Source: Gammaproteobacteria bacterium (lineage in GTDB: Bacteria > Pseudomonadota > Gammaproteobacteria > SZUA-229). Taken from it: a stretch of DNA of 64,000 nt. The notes beneath the pieces were generated by a model. That model was not told the origin of the DNA and made no database searches. It worked only from the letters and a program-made list of their open reading frames with translations. This document shows positions 55,661-64,000 of this stretch, one piece after another. The stretch lies in NCBI GenBank assembly GCA_026195895.1, contig JAPHRO010000052.1:1-64000 (forward strand), in the 5' to 3' direction. Position numbers and translations under genes: made by a program. The number at the start of each line of letters is the position of its first letter. Positions within the stretch are counted from its first letter, which is position 1.

Positions 55661-56786
55661 TCTGATATTCTTGAATTACAGAATTATATAGTTTTTCTAT
55701 TTTCTTTACCCGGATAGAAAACTCGTAGTGTTCGATAACTTTTTCTTTGCCAGAATTCAAAAGTTTCTGAGCATCGGAGGGGTTATCTATAAGGTATTCT
55801 AATCCCGTTGCAATATCTTCAGGATTGCCCGAATTAATTAATATTCCTGTCTCATTATTTGAAATAATATCAGCAGTGCCTCCGACATCGGTAGCTAGTA
55901 CAGGCACCCCCATACACAGAGACTCAAGGACGACATTCGGAAATCCTTCTGTATATGATGTTAAAGCAAAAACATCTAAGTCTCGAAATACAGGGCGTAC
56001 ATCCTTTTCATGCCCTGTAAAAAATACTGAATTTTGAATGCCAAGTTCAGTGACCAGGTTTTCAACTCTTTTCCTATCTGGGCCATCACCGGTTAATACA
56101 AATGCAATATCATTTCGGCGATCAAGTATTTTTTTTGCTGCGATGATGAAATCTTTCTGACCTTTTTCTGGGCTGATTCTCCCAATATTGCCGATGATTT
56201 TATGATTTTCTAGTATATTAAATTTATTTCTGAGGTATCCTGGTTTGATCCCTGAACGATTATAGTTCTCAGCAACAATAGCGTTATATATAAGCGCTAG
56301 TTTTTTTACAGATACACCATGACGTAGTATTTCGGTATGTATTTTTGGAGAAACGGCGATAACTTTGTCGAAAAATCTAAATGATTGTTTTCCCGCCCAA
56401 ACATAGAATTTACTTTTTGGGGAATTTGCGATCCATCCATGAGCAGTAGTCATACAGGGGATGTTTATTTTGCGGGAAATTAAAGCTGTGAGGATGTCCG
56501 ATTTGTAGTCATGGGAATGAATAATATCAATATTATTTTGCTTTACTACACCTGTTATGGTTTTTAATATCGATGGCGACATCCTACCCCTTGCAACTAG
56601 TGGAATCACATTTACACCTCGTGATTCTAGTGTTTCTCGGTAATTATTAGTTTCGTCATGAGATTGTAAAAATAGCCCTACAGACAAATTGAATTTCGAT
56701 TTGTCGATTCTACAAGCAGTTTCAAGAATAGTTTTACCTGGCCCACAGACCTTATTCGTGTCCCTGAGATGAAGTACATTAATCAT
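55644..56786 (-). CDS. GT4 glycosyltransferase (reverse strand)
   Basis: 380 residues, GT-B fold. 'VLHLRDTNKVCGPGKTILE' at the N-terminus, 'IIHSHDYKSDIL', donor domain 'NIGRISPEKGQKDFI', 'FTGHEKDVRP' and 'TSYTEGFPNVVLESLCMGVP'. It is the only glycosyltransferase of the locus on the minus strand. Its 3' end overlaps the lyase-like gene by 17 bases, and its 5' end is divergent from the next glycosyltransferase by about 56 bases. Confidence 0.92.
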   Translation of the reverse strand: MINVLHLRDTNKVCGPGKTILETACRIDKSKFNLSVGLFLQSHDETNNYRETLESRGVNVIPLVARGRMSPSILKTITGVVKQNNIDIIHSHDYKSDILTALISRKINIPCMTTAHGWIANSPKSKFYVWAGKQSFRFFDKVIAVSPKIHTEILRHGVSVKKLALIYNAIVAENYNRSGIKPGYLRNKFNILENHKIIGNIGRISPEKGQKDFIIAAKKILDRRNDIAFVLTGDGPDRKRVENLVTELGIQNSVFFTGHEKDVRPVFRDLDVFALTSYTEGFPNVVLESLCMGVPVLATDVGGTADIISNNETGILINSGNPEDIATGLEYLIDNPSDAQKLLNSGKEKVIEHYEFSIRVKKIEKLYNSVIQEYQTNHAK

Positions 56787-56842
56787 ATGTGTAATAGGAT
56801 AGTTGCATAAATGTTATTAATATGAAAATAAATTAGTCTTTG

Positions 56843-57946
56843 ATGGCTAATATTAATAGGATTATATCTTCAAATGTACCATTAGTGCTAAAATGTCGGC
56901 ATTCCACTAGAGAAAAATTGCATTATAGCTATGGGACCAACGATCTCAGTTATCTGGAAGACAGAAAAAAGGTTATTTTGATGGACAAGGCAGTTTGGGT
57001 TACCTGGGAGAATCAACGGCGAAACAAGTCCCTAAGTAAAAAGTTGGGAGTTACTTTATTCCAGTTAGAAATAAACAGCCATAGAATCCTGAGATATCCA
57101 ATTTTAATACTAAAAACACTGATGGTGCTCCTAAAGCACCGGCCCAGGATCCTTTTTGCTCAAAACCCCTCAATAATTCTTGCTCTTTTCATTGTCATAT
57201 ATGGACAAATATTTGGCAAAAGATCGGTTATAGATTGCCACAATGCTGGAGTGTATCCATTTGAAGGGAAGGTATTTTGGGCTACTCAAATTGCGCGATA
57301 TATTTTCAGAAACAGCCATTTGATAATTGTTACAAATGAGTCACTCAAAGCTTATGTCGAGTCGCATGGGGGCGAGGCATATATTTTACCGGATCCGTTT
57401 CCTTCTATTAAGGAAAATAAAGATGTACAGCTTGCAGGGGAGCTTAATTTTTTGCTGATTTGTACCTGGGCTGCAGACGAGCCCTATAAAGAGGTTTTCG
57501 AGGCGTTTTCTTCACTAAACAAAAATTGGGTTTTGTATGTAACGGGAAATAGTAAAGGCAAAGAAAAATATCTTTCACAGTCACTGCCGTCGAATGTAGT
57601 ACTCACGGGATATATACCCGATGAAGATTTTGATGATTTATTGAACTCCTGTGACTGTGTTATCGATTTAACGACTCGTGAAGATTGTCTCGTATGCGGT
57701 GCATATGAAGCGGTTGCTGTAGGAAAACCTGTTATTCTATCTGGGACAGATGCGCTAAAAGCATATTTTCTGGATGCTGCTATATATACAGAAAATAATG
57801 TTGAACAAATTGCTGTTGCTGTTAAACAGGTGGCTATGGATCTAAGCTCTGCTACTAAGCGGGTTATCGATTATCGAAAAACACAAGAAGAAAAATGGAA
57901 TATTATGCTAAATCGGCTGGTACAAAAAGTAACAGATCTTAAATAA
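56843..57946 (+). CDS. GT4-like glycosyltransferase
   Basis: About 367 residues from the ATG at 56843. An alternative ATG at 56981, preceded by AAAGG, begins 'MDKAVWVTWENQRRN', which is where many relatives start, so the first 46 residues may not be translated. The donor domain has 'LICTWAADEPYKEVFEAF', 'VLTGYIPDEDF' and 'EDCLVCGAYEAVAVGKPVIL'. GT-B fold; sugar unknown. It is followed after about 107 bp by the flippase. Confidence 0.85.
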   Translation: MANINRIISSNVPLVLKCRHSTREKLHYSYGTNDLSYLEDRKKVILMDKAVWVTWENQRRNKSLSKKLGVTLFQLEINSHRILRYPILILKTLMVLLKHRPRILFAQNPSIILALFIVIYGQIFGKRSVIDCHNAGVYPFEGKVFWATQIARYIFRNSHLIIVTNESLKAYVESHGGEAYILPDPFPSIKENKDVQLAGELNFLLICTWAADEPYKEVFEAFSSLNKNWVLYVTGNSKGKEKYLSQSLPSNVVLTGYIPDEDFDDLLNSCDCVIDLTTREDCLVCGAYEAVAVGKPVILSGTDALKAYFLDAAIYTENNVEQIAVAVKQVAMDLSSATKRVIDYRKTQEEKWNIMLNRLVQKVTDLK

Positions 57947-58053
57947 TTGCATATTATTAATTGTAATTTAAAGTTACCTCTTTATATACGAACAACCTTG
58001 TTTATTTTAAATATAGTCAACAGTACTAATGACTTTGCTATCAGGCATAATTA

Positions 58054-59592
58054 ATGAATAAAATAAGAAATATTGCCAATGGTATTTTTTCTCATTGGGC
58101 CCTCGTGCTATATAACATGGTTGTTTCTTTTTTTCTTTCCCCTTTTATAGTTAATACCCTTGGTGATTTGTATTTTGGTTTGTGGGTGACTTTAATGCAA
58201 TTCACTAGTTACATGTATCTTCTTGACTTTGGCCTTAGAAATACAATCGTCCATCGAACGGCTCAGGCGGTAGGTGGAAGAAAAACCTCTACTCTTGTTC
58301 CTGCCATTAAAGCTTCTATGCGCCTTTCTACTGCAATAGCATTTCTTACTGTTATCGTAGCGATTATTCTTTCTTTTTTAGTGCCTCCATTATTAAATCT
58401 TGATCCATCAGCAGAAAGTGATGCACGGTGGGTTATATTGATTAGTGGCATTACAATATCTATTACTATATGGAATAACCCAAACGAAGGTGTCATACGT
58501 GGTTTTGGATTGTTCCTATTAGCCAATAGTTTTGGTTTTTTTACTCTTACCATTAGAACGGCACTTACTGTAACTTTACTACTTTTAGGGTATAAAATTA
58601 TATCTTTGGCTTTGGCACAGCTTTTTGTCAGTATCATACATGTCATATTCATTAAATATGTAGCGCAACACTATTTGAAAAAAAGAGGCTTCAGGAAGAG
58701 TAAGTTTCGACTATCCCTTTATAGATTTAAGGCGCTTGCAACAAGTGTGTGGAAATATAGCTGGTCCATACTTGTTGATAATATTTCTCAAAAGGTTATT
58801 TTTACTAGTGACACAATCATAATTAGTATGATTTTAAGTGTCCCACTAGTTACTTTTTATGCTATTGCTAATCAACTTATTGAATACTTAAGGCGATTAA
58901 TCGATTCTAGCATGGCTGTAATAATGCCGATTGCGAGTGAGATTACCGGCGCACATAGAGAAGGGGACCTTATATCCTTACTTATACAGAGTACCCGCTT
59001 TAGTGCCTGGTTCTCATTGCCAGTCCTGACGATGTATGTAGTTATGGGGGATACCTTTGTAGGCCTATGGATGGGGCCTAATTATGCTGAGCCAGTTAAG
59101 GAAATATTAACTATTCTAGCAATTACGCACATCATTGCTATACAGCACTATGGCATAATAATTGTTTTGAGGAGTCTTGAAAAACACAGGGTTGTAGCGC
59201 CTTTAAGGATAATTGAGGCAATTGTTAATGTAGTGCTAAGCGTTATACTAGCAAAAACAATGGGTTTAATAGGTGTAGCCTTTGGCACTGCAATATCACA
59301 TGTACTCGTAACCGCAATAATTTTACCTTATATTATTACAAAAGAACTAAAAATAAGTTACCTGGACTTTATCGTTCCATCTTACTTAAAGACTCTTATT
59401 ACCTGCGGTTTGATTGCTGCTATTGGGTATTGGATTGATATAGAATATCATCCAGCTAATATGGCAATGTTTTTTCTAAATATTTCTCTAATAATTCTCA
59501 TATACCTTGTGTTTTCCTATATTTTTGTATTAAATCAGACAGAAAGGGATCGTGTAAGTACAAGGATTAAAGCTAAATTGGCATCAATATGA
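58054..59592 (+). CDS. Polysaccharide flippase (Wzx/MATE-like)
   Basis: 512 residues with about 14 hydrophobic segments. 'SFFLSPFIVNTLGDLYFGLWVTL' region at the N-terminus and 'DTIIISMILSVPLVTFYAIANQL' in the middle are typical of the MOP superfamily. It should move lipid-linked repeat units across the inner membrane for the polymerase-like protein at 51010. One per locus is expected, and only one is seen. Confidence 0.9.
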   Translation: MNKIRNIANGIFSHWALVLYNMVVSFFLSPFIVNTLGDLYFGLWVTLMQFTSYMYLLDFGLRNTIVHRTAQAVGGRKTSTLVPAIKASMRLSTAIAFLTVIVAIILSFLVPPLLNLDPSAESDARWVILISGITISITIWNNPNEGVIRGFGLFLLANSFGFFTLTIRTALTVTLLLLGYKIISLALAQLFVSIIHVIFIKYVAQHYLKKRGFRKSKFRLSLYRFKALATSVWKYSWSILVDNISQKVIFTSDTIIISMILSVPLVTFYAIANQLIEYLRRLIDSSMAVIMPIASEITGAHREGDLISLLIQSTRFSAWFSLPVLTMYVVMGDTFVGLWMGPNYAEPVKEILTILAITHIIAIQHYGIIIVLRSLEKHRVVAPLRIIEAIVNVVLSVILAKTMGLIGVAFGTAISHVLVTAIILPYIITKELKISYLDFIVPSYLKTLITCGLIAAIGYWIDIEYHPANMAMFFLNISLIILIYLVFSYIFVLNQTERDRVSTRIKAKLASI

Positions 59593-59613
59593 TATTTTTA
59601 ATGGTTACATAAC

Positions 59614-60858
59614 ATGGAAAGAAAAATAATAAAAATTGTTCTTAATGAAGAGTATCAGGGAATGACTTCTGGCTGGCCTACTCGTTATATTGGAATTATT
59701 CGTGAGCTAGTAAAATATAACTCCTTATATCTTTTTGCTCCTGGTAACACCGATACGCTAAAAAAAGTATTTCCAAACAGTTGGGTGTGTGAAAGCACAT
59801 CAAATCAATCACGCTTTACTAAAGGTGGTTTACTGGATTTTTTAGCGTCCCTTGTCAAACCAAATCCTGAAAAAATTAATCGGTCAGATTATGCTTATTT
59901 TGATGAGTTTAAAGAGCTACTAGAACATGACGACAATTCATATGATGTCAGTCTGTATTTCGCTATGTCTGGCTATATTATCTATGGCATGAAGGATCAA
60001 ACTAAAAATATAATTTGCGATTTTTGTGATTCTAGAAATAGGGCAACAAAGTCAAAACTTAAACATAAGTATTTAACTATAACAAAAAAAATTTCCTACT
60101 TACTGGACATTGCTTACATTAATAGTCTAAAACGAAAATTAATGTCCCCAAAAATATTAGGATTAGCAATAACAAGAGAAGATGTTGAAGAAATCGAGCG
60201 TTCCTTTAAGGGCAATATGCTGGTAATTTCGAATGGAATAGAACAGATCAATGATTTAACCGACGAATATTTAAAAGCGAGTTATCAGTCCAAACACTAT
60301 TTATTTATTGGTGGACTTAACTTCGAGCCAAATATTTATGCAGTTAAGGCATTAACGGAAAATATTTGGCCATCAGTAAATCAAGAAAATAAATCTCTGA
60401 TACTCAATATAGTTGGTAGAAACCCTGTTGAATCTGTTAGAACCTCCGTTGAAAATAGTCCAAATACAGTTCTGAATAGCAATGTAGAATCCACTACACC
60501 ATATTATGAAAGGGCAAAATTCTTCGTCGTACCAATTTACTTTGGTGCGGGGATGAAAAACAAAGTATTAGAGGCATTAGCAGCTGGCACTCCCGTTATC
60601 ATGACTACGGAGGCAGCAAAAGGCATTAAGTTTGAACACGGAAAACACGGTTTTATAGCTGATTCCGATGATGAATTCGTGAAACGTATCCATGAAATCG
60701 AAGAATCCATGGATCTCAACTCATATATAATGATGTCGGAATTTTGTGTTGAATTGGCTAAAGGCTACTCGTGGGAGCAAGCTTGCAGACCTTTGGTAAG
60801 ACACATAAGCAACATAAAATCATCATCAGATGGGGAAAAAATTAGTAAATCATTATAA
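59614..60858 (+). CDS. GT4-family glycosyltransferase
   Basis: 414 residues. 'ISNGIEQIN', 'LFIGGLNFEPNIYAVKALTENIWP' and 'VVPIYFGAGMKNKVLEALAAGTPVIMT' form the donor site seen in glycosyltransferases of exosortase-associated loci. The N-terminal half is less conserved. It starts 21 bp after the flippase stop. Role: adds a sugar before export; specificity unknown. Confidence 0.88.
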   Translation: MERKIIKIVLNEEYQGMTSGWPTRYIGIIRELVKYNSLYLFAPGNTDTLKKVFPNSWVCESTSNQSRFTKGGLLDFLASLVKPNPEKINRSDYAYFDEFKELLEHDDNSYDVSLYFAMSGYIIYGMKDQTKNIICDFCDSRNRATKSKLKHKYLTITKKISYLLDIAYINSLKRKLMSPKILGLAITREDVEEIERSFKGNMLVISNGIEQINDLTDEYLKASYQSKHYLFIGGLNFEPNIYAVKALTENIWPSVNQENKSLILNIVGRNPVESVRTSVENSPNTVLNSNVESTTPYYERAKFFVVPIYFGAGMKNKVLEALAAGTPVIMTTEAAKGIKFEHGKHGFIADSDDEFVKRIHEIEESMDLNSYIMMSEFCVELAKGYSWEQACRPLVRHISNIKSSSDGEKISKSL

Positions 60859-61045
60859 ATCAATAAGATACCGCACTCTCAAGATATATTATCAAAATCT
60901 GGTAAATCACCCGTTTGAGGGGGTTTTCAATATGTCGACTACATCAATAAATATACTGAAGTTAGCAAATATAATAATGTTTAAATGACTAATGCAATTA
61001 ATCCCGTATTTTCGTATCGGTATTTCATATCCGGAGAGTAGTCAC

Positions 61046-61921
61046 ATGAGTAAATTTTTTACGATGAATGAATTTATCAAACTATGCCTACGAGTTTGTG
61101 TTTCTTCATTTTTGGTCTTATTTGCGGTATCTGTTACGGCTGGACGTATTGTTAACAGTCTGCCTCATGAGGAAAAATTCGACGCAGATAATTACAGCGA
61201 TATTGTCTGGGCAGAAGGCTTCAAAGGCGCAACACATACCTGGGTCCCCAATGGCGGCTGGAACGGTAACGGTGCGGCTAAATTCACCCCTCCTGTGTCA
61301 GACCAAGGGTATTCGGGGCTAGGACAGTTTAATAATCTTAACGGTACTACTGGTGTTAATCAGTTAAACGTTCGTTTCCTTATATATCATGGAGATACCT
61401 GGCAGGAAGGAGCTTCTAACAGCAAAGTACTGATAGTAAACCGTTTTTTCGATGATGGCAGCCAGGGTGACAGACCAATGATCATTTCTCATCAGTATAA
61501 CACCATTGGTGACTGGGTAAGTTACGGAGCTTGTGATGGCACTGTGTGTAACTATCAGGGGGGCGGTTGGTGGCCTGATGGTACAGATGAGTTTAGATTA
61601 GGGAACGACCCGCTTCATCGAGAAGAAGAATGGATCAGTGTTGAGCTGGAGTCAAATGCTGCTACAGGACTAATTAATCTCTATATATACACTCAGGATG
61701 GTGAGCTAAGCGGACTCTACACACAACAGACTATGGCCAGGCCCGGTGGTCTGTTCAAATATTTGGATATACTGGGTGGGTATATGGATCCCGCAACATC
61801 TGCAGCAGATGCGAATACCTATTTCATGATTGATGAACTAAAAATTGATAGTCAGTATATTGGTCCACCACCAGGTTTTACCGTGGTTTCCAAAGCACCT
61901 ACAAGCCTGATTGCTCAATAA
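61046..61921 (+). CDS. Secreted lectin/lyase-fold protein
   Basis: 291 residues from the ATG at 61046 with GGAGAG in front; the track start at 60992 has no such site. A membrane-like signal ('VCVSSFLVLFAVSVTA') is followed by a beta-rich domain with 'LPHEEKFDADNYSDIVWAEG', 'GAAKFTPP' and a Trp/Gly-rich middle ('NYQGGGWWPDG'), ending in 'DELKIDSQYIGPPPG'. It resembles secreted carbohydrate-binding or lyase-like domains; I do not recognise a catalytic residue. Similar in kind to the protein at 54857. Confidence 0.65.
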   Translation: MSKFFTMNEFIKLCLRVCVSSFLVLFAVSVTAGRIVNSLPHEEKFDADNYSDIVWAEGFKGATHTWVPNGGWNGNGAAKFTPPVSDQGYSGLGQFNNLNGTTGVNQLNVRFLIYHGDTWQEGASNSKVLIVNRFFDDGSQGDRPMIISHQYNTIGDWVSYGACDGTVCNYQGGGWWPDGTDEFRLGNDPLHREEEWISVELESNAATGLINLYIYTQDGELSGLYTQQTMARPGGLFKYLDILGGYMDPATSAADANTYFMIDELKIDSQYIGPPPGFTVVSKAPTSLIAQ

Positions 61922-61929
61922 TGAATCTG

Positions 61930-61950
61930 ATTTACGCCAAAAGCGTAAAT
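61930..61950. terminator. Hairpin after the lectin-fold gene
   Basis: ATTTACGC and GCGTAAAT pair over 8 bp around CAAAA, starting 9 bases after the stop codon. It lacks a T-run, so termination is uncertain. Confidence 0.5.
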
Positions 61951-61980
61951 AGTCACAGTGATAGAACCATAGCGTCAATA

Positions 61981-62022
61981 TATGTCCACTCCAATTAAAA
62001 ATTCATATTAGGAGTGGACATA
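61981..62022. repeat. Perfect 12-bp inverted repeat with AT-only loop
   Basis: TATGTCCACTCC and GGAGTGGACATA pair perfectly across an 18-base loop that is almost only A and T. It lies between two genes of the polysaccharide locus, 140 bp before the YdcF-like gene. Confidence 0.8.
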
Positions 62023-62162
62023 ACAATGTCTAATTCCTCGACACATATATTTGTATATTATATGGCAGTAGATAAAGCGAAAAGGCTATTTAAATAAATA
62101 GTTGTTAAATTAGACATAGTTAGCCTAATTTCTAGAGGCAAATATAAGACGATACAACTCAA

Positions 62163-62906
62163 ATGATACTAGAAAACCTATTTCGCTTTCTGATCCTGCC
62201 TTCAAATCTTATTATTATTTTCCTGCTAGCAGGAATATGCCTTGCATCGACTCAGCGATTCAAAAAATTCTCAAAAGCTTCATACTTGGTCACCCTTTTC
62301 CTTTTTCTTGTAATTGGGTCTGGCCCTGTATCGTCTTATTTGATGAAGGAATTAGAGTATCAATATCCAAAATTAGGCCTAGAGATAGATCGCCAAGATA
62401 TTAACGATATAGTGATACTTGCAGGCTATGCGGAACGAAAAGATGAGCTACCTGACAGTGCCAAAATAAACCAAGCTTCCAGTTTTCGAATAATAGAAGC
62501 AGCAGGAATATTTCATGCGTTGCCAGAGAGTCGACAAATCTGGATATCGGGTAGCGGAGATGTGCCAGAGCTGATGAAAACAGTTCTGGTAAATATCGGA
62601 ATACCTGAGGAGAATATATTTACCGAGAAGGGTTCGGCGGATACCTTGATAAGTGCTAAAAATATGTCGACACATCTGCAACAAAAGCCTTTTTTCCTGG
62701 TTACCTCGGCAGGGCACATGCCTCGAGCCGTAGATGCTTTTAAAAAATACCAACTTAACCCGATACCAGCTCCTACTCATTTCCTGAGCAGGAGAAATAT
62801 TCTAGAAACAGTCTATTGGCCCACTCCCGAGCATTTAATGCTAGTGGATAAAGCGATTTATGAGTATTTTGCGACTCTGAAGGATTTGATATATCCAGAA
62901 GGATAA
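62163..62906 (+). CDS. YdcF/ElyC-family membrane protein (DUF218)
   Basis: 247 residues. Two N-terminal membrane helices, then the DUF218 domain with 'NDIVILAGYAERKDEL', 'IWISGSGDVPELMKTVL', 'GSADTLISAKNM' and 'FFLVTSAGHMPRAVDAFKK'. ElyC of E. coli, a relative, influences use of the undecaprenyl lipid carrier, which would suit a polysaccharide locus. Catalytic activity is unproven for most members. Confidence 0.87.
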   Translation: MILENLFRFLILPSNLIIIFLLAGICLASTQRFKKFSKASYLVTLFLFLVIGSGPVSSYLMKELEYQYPKLGLEIDRQDINDIVILAGYAERKDELPDSAKINQASSFRIIEAAGIFHALPESRQIWISGSGDVPELMKTVLVNIGIPEENIFTEKGSADTLISAKNMSTHLQQKPFFLVTSAGHMPRAVDAFKKYQLNPIPAPTHFLSRRNILETVYWPTPEHLMLVDKAIYEYFATLKDLIYPEG

Positions 62907-62986
62907 TTTTCCCAATAATTGTCAGGATTATTTATAGATCCAGTTAGATCGGTAAGTTTAAGCATATTTGGTCAACAAGGAAGGTA

Positions 62987-63034
62987 GTTATTTCCAGGAT
63001 CCGCGCATGGGTTACAACAATCCCTGGAAATAAC
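62987..63034. repeat. Perfect 12-bp inverted repeat
   Basis: GTTATTTCCAGG and CCTGGAAATAAC pair perfectly with a 24-base loop, about 80 bp after the YdcF-like gene. The 62907-63285 spacer holds this repeat, the sigma-54-like element and no ORF. Confidence 0.78.
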
Positions 63035-63200
63035 ATGTCTTTATAACCCGAATGAATGGTTTTTATCATACCAGAATGCTTTAAAATCTGTTTGAACAAC
63101 GATGACACATGCTTGTTTAGTGTCGGATATTTTTACAGTTTGATTTCGAAACCGTATTACTATACTTATAAGTAATTGATTACAGTATAAATTGGTGATA

Positions 63201-63216
63201 TGGAATAACACTTGCT
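63201..63216 (+). promoter_or_regulatory. Sigma-54 (RpoN) -24/-12 element
   Basis: TGG at 63201 and TTGCT at 63212 give GG-N10-GC, the invariant spacing of RpoN promoters. It lies about 70 bp before the start of the repeat protein. PEP-CTERM protein genes are known to be controlled by RpoN with the PrsK/PrsR two-component system, which fits, but the bases between GG and GC match only partly. Confidence 0.55.
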
Positions 63217-63285
63217 TAAGGGAATATGTATTCTAAATATTATGAATGCATACCAAATGAAGATAAGTCTGGGATAATACTAAAA

Positions 63286-64000
63286 ATGCATAAAAAAAAT
63301 AAAGTCGGGGAATTGAAACCTCTAGGCCTGCTAAGTACTTTTGTTTTCGTTTCTCTACTGATTCCATTTCAAGCACATTCTTCCGACTGGGTCTGCACCG
63401 GTACCAATAGCTGGAGTGACGCACATTGTTGGCTTCCAAATTCTGTACCCGGCAGTGGTGACTCGGCGAATATACTCTCCAGTGGTAGCCAGAATTTGAC
63501 CGTAAATTATACAAATGTGATTAATCCAACTGCAACACTCTCAGATATTTTCATTAACAACACTGGAACCGGCTCAGTAGTCCTTAATCGTTCAAGTAAC
63601 TTATCACTAAATGCAGGCCTAATGGTATTAGGTACCGATGGGAATGTAATTGTAAATCATGGTGTAGGCGACTCCATATTTGATTATGTGCTGATGGCAG
63701 ATCAGACCTCTTCATATTCCGAATACAATCTTAGCGGTACGGGAACCGTGACTGCAAATGTAGGCATCTGGCTAGGTGAAAATGGACACGGGGTAGTCAA
63801 CCAGTCAGGTGGCCAGTTAACAACCGATGAGCTTACCCTGGGAAGTAGCAGCAATGGATATGGAGAATATAATTTATCTGATGGTGTGTTGACCACTGTT
63901 AACGAATATGTCGGTTTTTTTGGTAATGCCAATTTCAATCAGACAGGAGGGCTTCACGTCGTCAATGATTTGCATGTTGGCCGTAAAACAGGCTCGGGAG
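63286..64000 (+). CDS. Secreted T5SS/PEP-CTERM-type repeat protein (3' end beyond window)
   Basis: The frame from the ATG at 63286 is open to the window end (238 codons), so it is missing from the ORF track. Signal peptide 'LLSTFVFVSLLIPFQAHS', then 'DWVCTGTNSWSDAHCWLP', a usual opening of such proteins. Imperfect repeats follow with the pattern G..GEYNLS.G.LT...E.VG..G...F.Q.GG, for example 'WLGENGHGVVNQSGGQL' and 'YVGFFGNANFNQTGGLHVV'. They resemble the T5SS/PEP-CTERM-associated repeat. The C-terminus, which would show a PEP-CTERM anchor or an autotransporter barrel, lies outside the window. Confidence 0.8.
   Translation, partial: MHKKNKVGELKPLGLLSTFVFVSLLIPFQAHSSDWVCTGTNSWSDAHCWLPNSVPGSGDSANILSSGSQNLTVNYTNVINPTATLSDIFINNTGTGSVVLNRSSNLSLNAGLMVLGTDGNVIVNHGVGDSIFDYVLMADQTSSYSEYNLSGTGTVTANVGIWLGENGHGVVNQSGGQLTTDELTLGSSSNGYGEYNLSDGVLTTVNEYVGFFGNANFNQTGGLHVVNDLHVGRKTGSG

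Noticed and set aside
1-64000. CRISPR arrays, insertion sequences, integrases or transposases
   Set aside because: No regularly spaced repeats and no transposase or recombinase motifs were seen in any frame.

Overview
The window looks like a gammaproteobacterial chromosome. The best evidence is the block recA-recX-alaS-lysC-csrA-tRNA-Ser(GCU)-tRNA-Arg(ACG) at 38.8-45.2 kb, an arrangement known from gammaproteobacteria. I cannot name the species. Base composition changes sharply along the window: the left 36 kb mixes GC-rich and AT-rich cassettes, the recA-csrA block is intermediate, and everything after the tRNA pair (45.2-64 kb) is visibly AT-rich.

Left part (1-36.3 kb) is a patchwork of stress, metal and efflux functions. 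It opens with the C-terminal half of a tandem universal stress protein. Next come a copper-type P1B ATPase, a DsbA/FrnE-like lipoprotein, a Kef-type antiporter and a second tandem universal stress protein. From 7.4 to 8.7 kb there is a small gene graveyard: two separate N-terminal stubs of an NAD(P)H-dependent FMN-reductase-like gene and an internally deleted quinone oxidoreductase, placed around a DUF1275 membrane protein. A GC-rich stretch follows (9.0-18.2 kb) with SDR, MFS transporter, cytosine-deaminase-like amidohydrolase, RND efflux pair and phospholipase-D-family protein. Then come an alcohol dehydrogenase, a YdhR-type monooxygenase and a second RND pair. A membrane redox module (cytochrome b561-like, ferric-reductase-like flavoprotein, PepSY protein) lies divergent from a PepSY-response regulator-histidine kinase operon. 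A TetR-controlled third RND pair with a clear palindromic operator and a third tandem universal stress protein close the region.

Middle part (36.6-45.2 kb) is housekeeping: pncC/cinA-type amidohydrolase, RNA 2',3'-cyclic phosphodiesterase, a WYL regulator resembling the BrxR/CapW group but with no defence genes beside it, recA behind a LexA-like site, recX, alaS behind a 12-bp palindrome and with no visible ribosome-binding site, lysC, csrA and two tRNAs with recognisable promoters and terminators.

Right part (45.4-64 kb) is an exopolysaccharide locus of the PEP-CTERM/exosortase-associated type: an initiating sugar transferase, one GT2 and four GT4-type glycosyltransferases, an O-antigen-ligase/polymerase-like protein, a flippase, a serine-acetyltransferase-like protein, two SGNH proteins, two secreted lectin/lyase-fold proteins, a YdcF-like protein and a pair of alpha/beta hydrolases resembling the exosortase-A-associated hydrolases. 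No exosortase, chain-length regulator or outer-membrane exporter is in the window. At the right edge begins a secreted T5SS/PEP-CTERM-type repeat protein that the ORF track missed because it runs off the end; it has a sigma-54-like GG-N10-GC element about 70 bp upstream, which fits the known RpoN control of PEP-CTERM genes.
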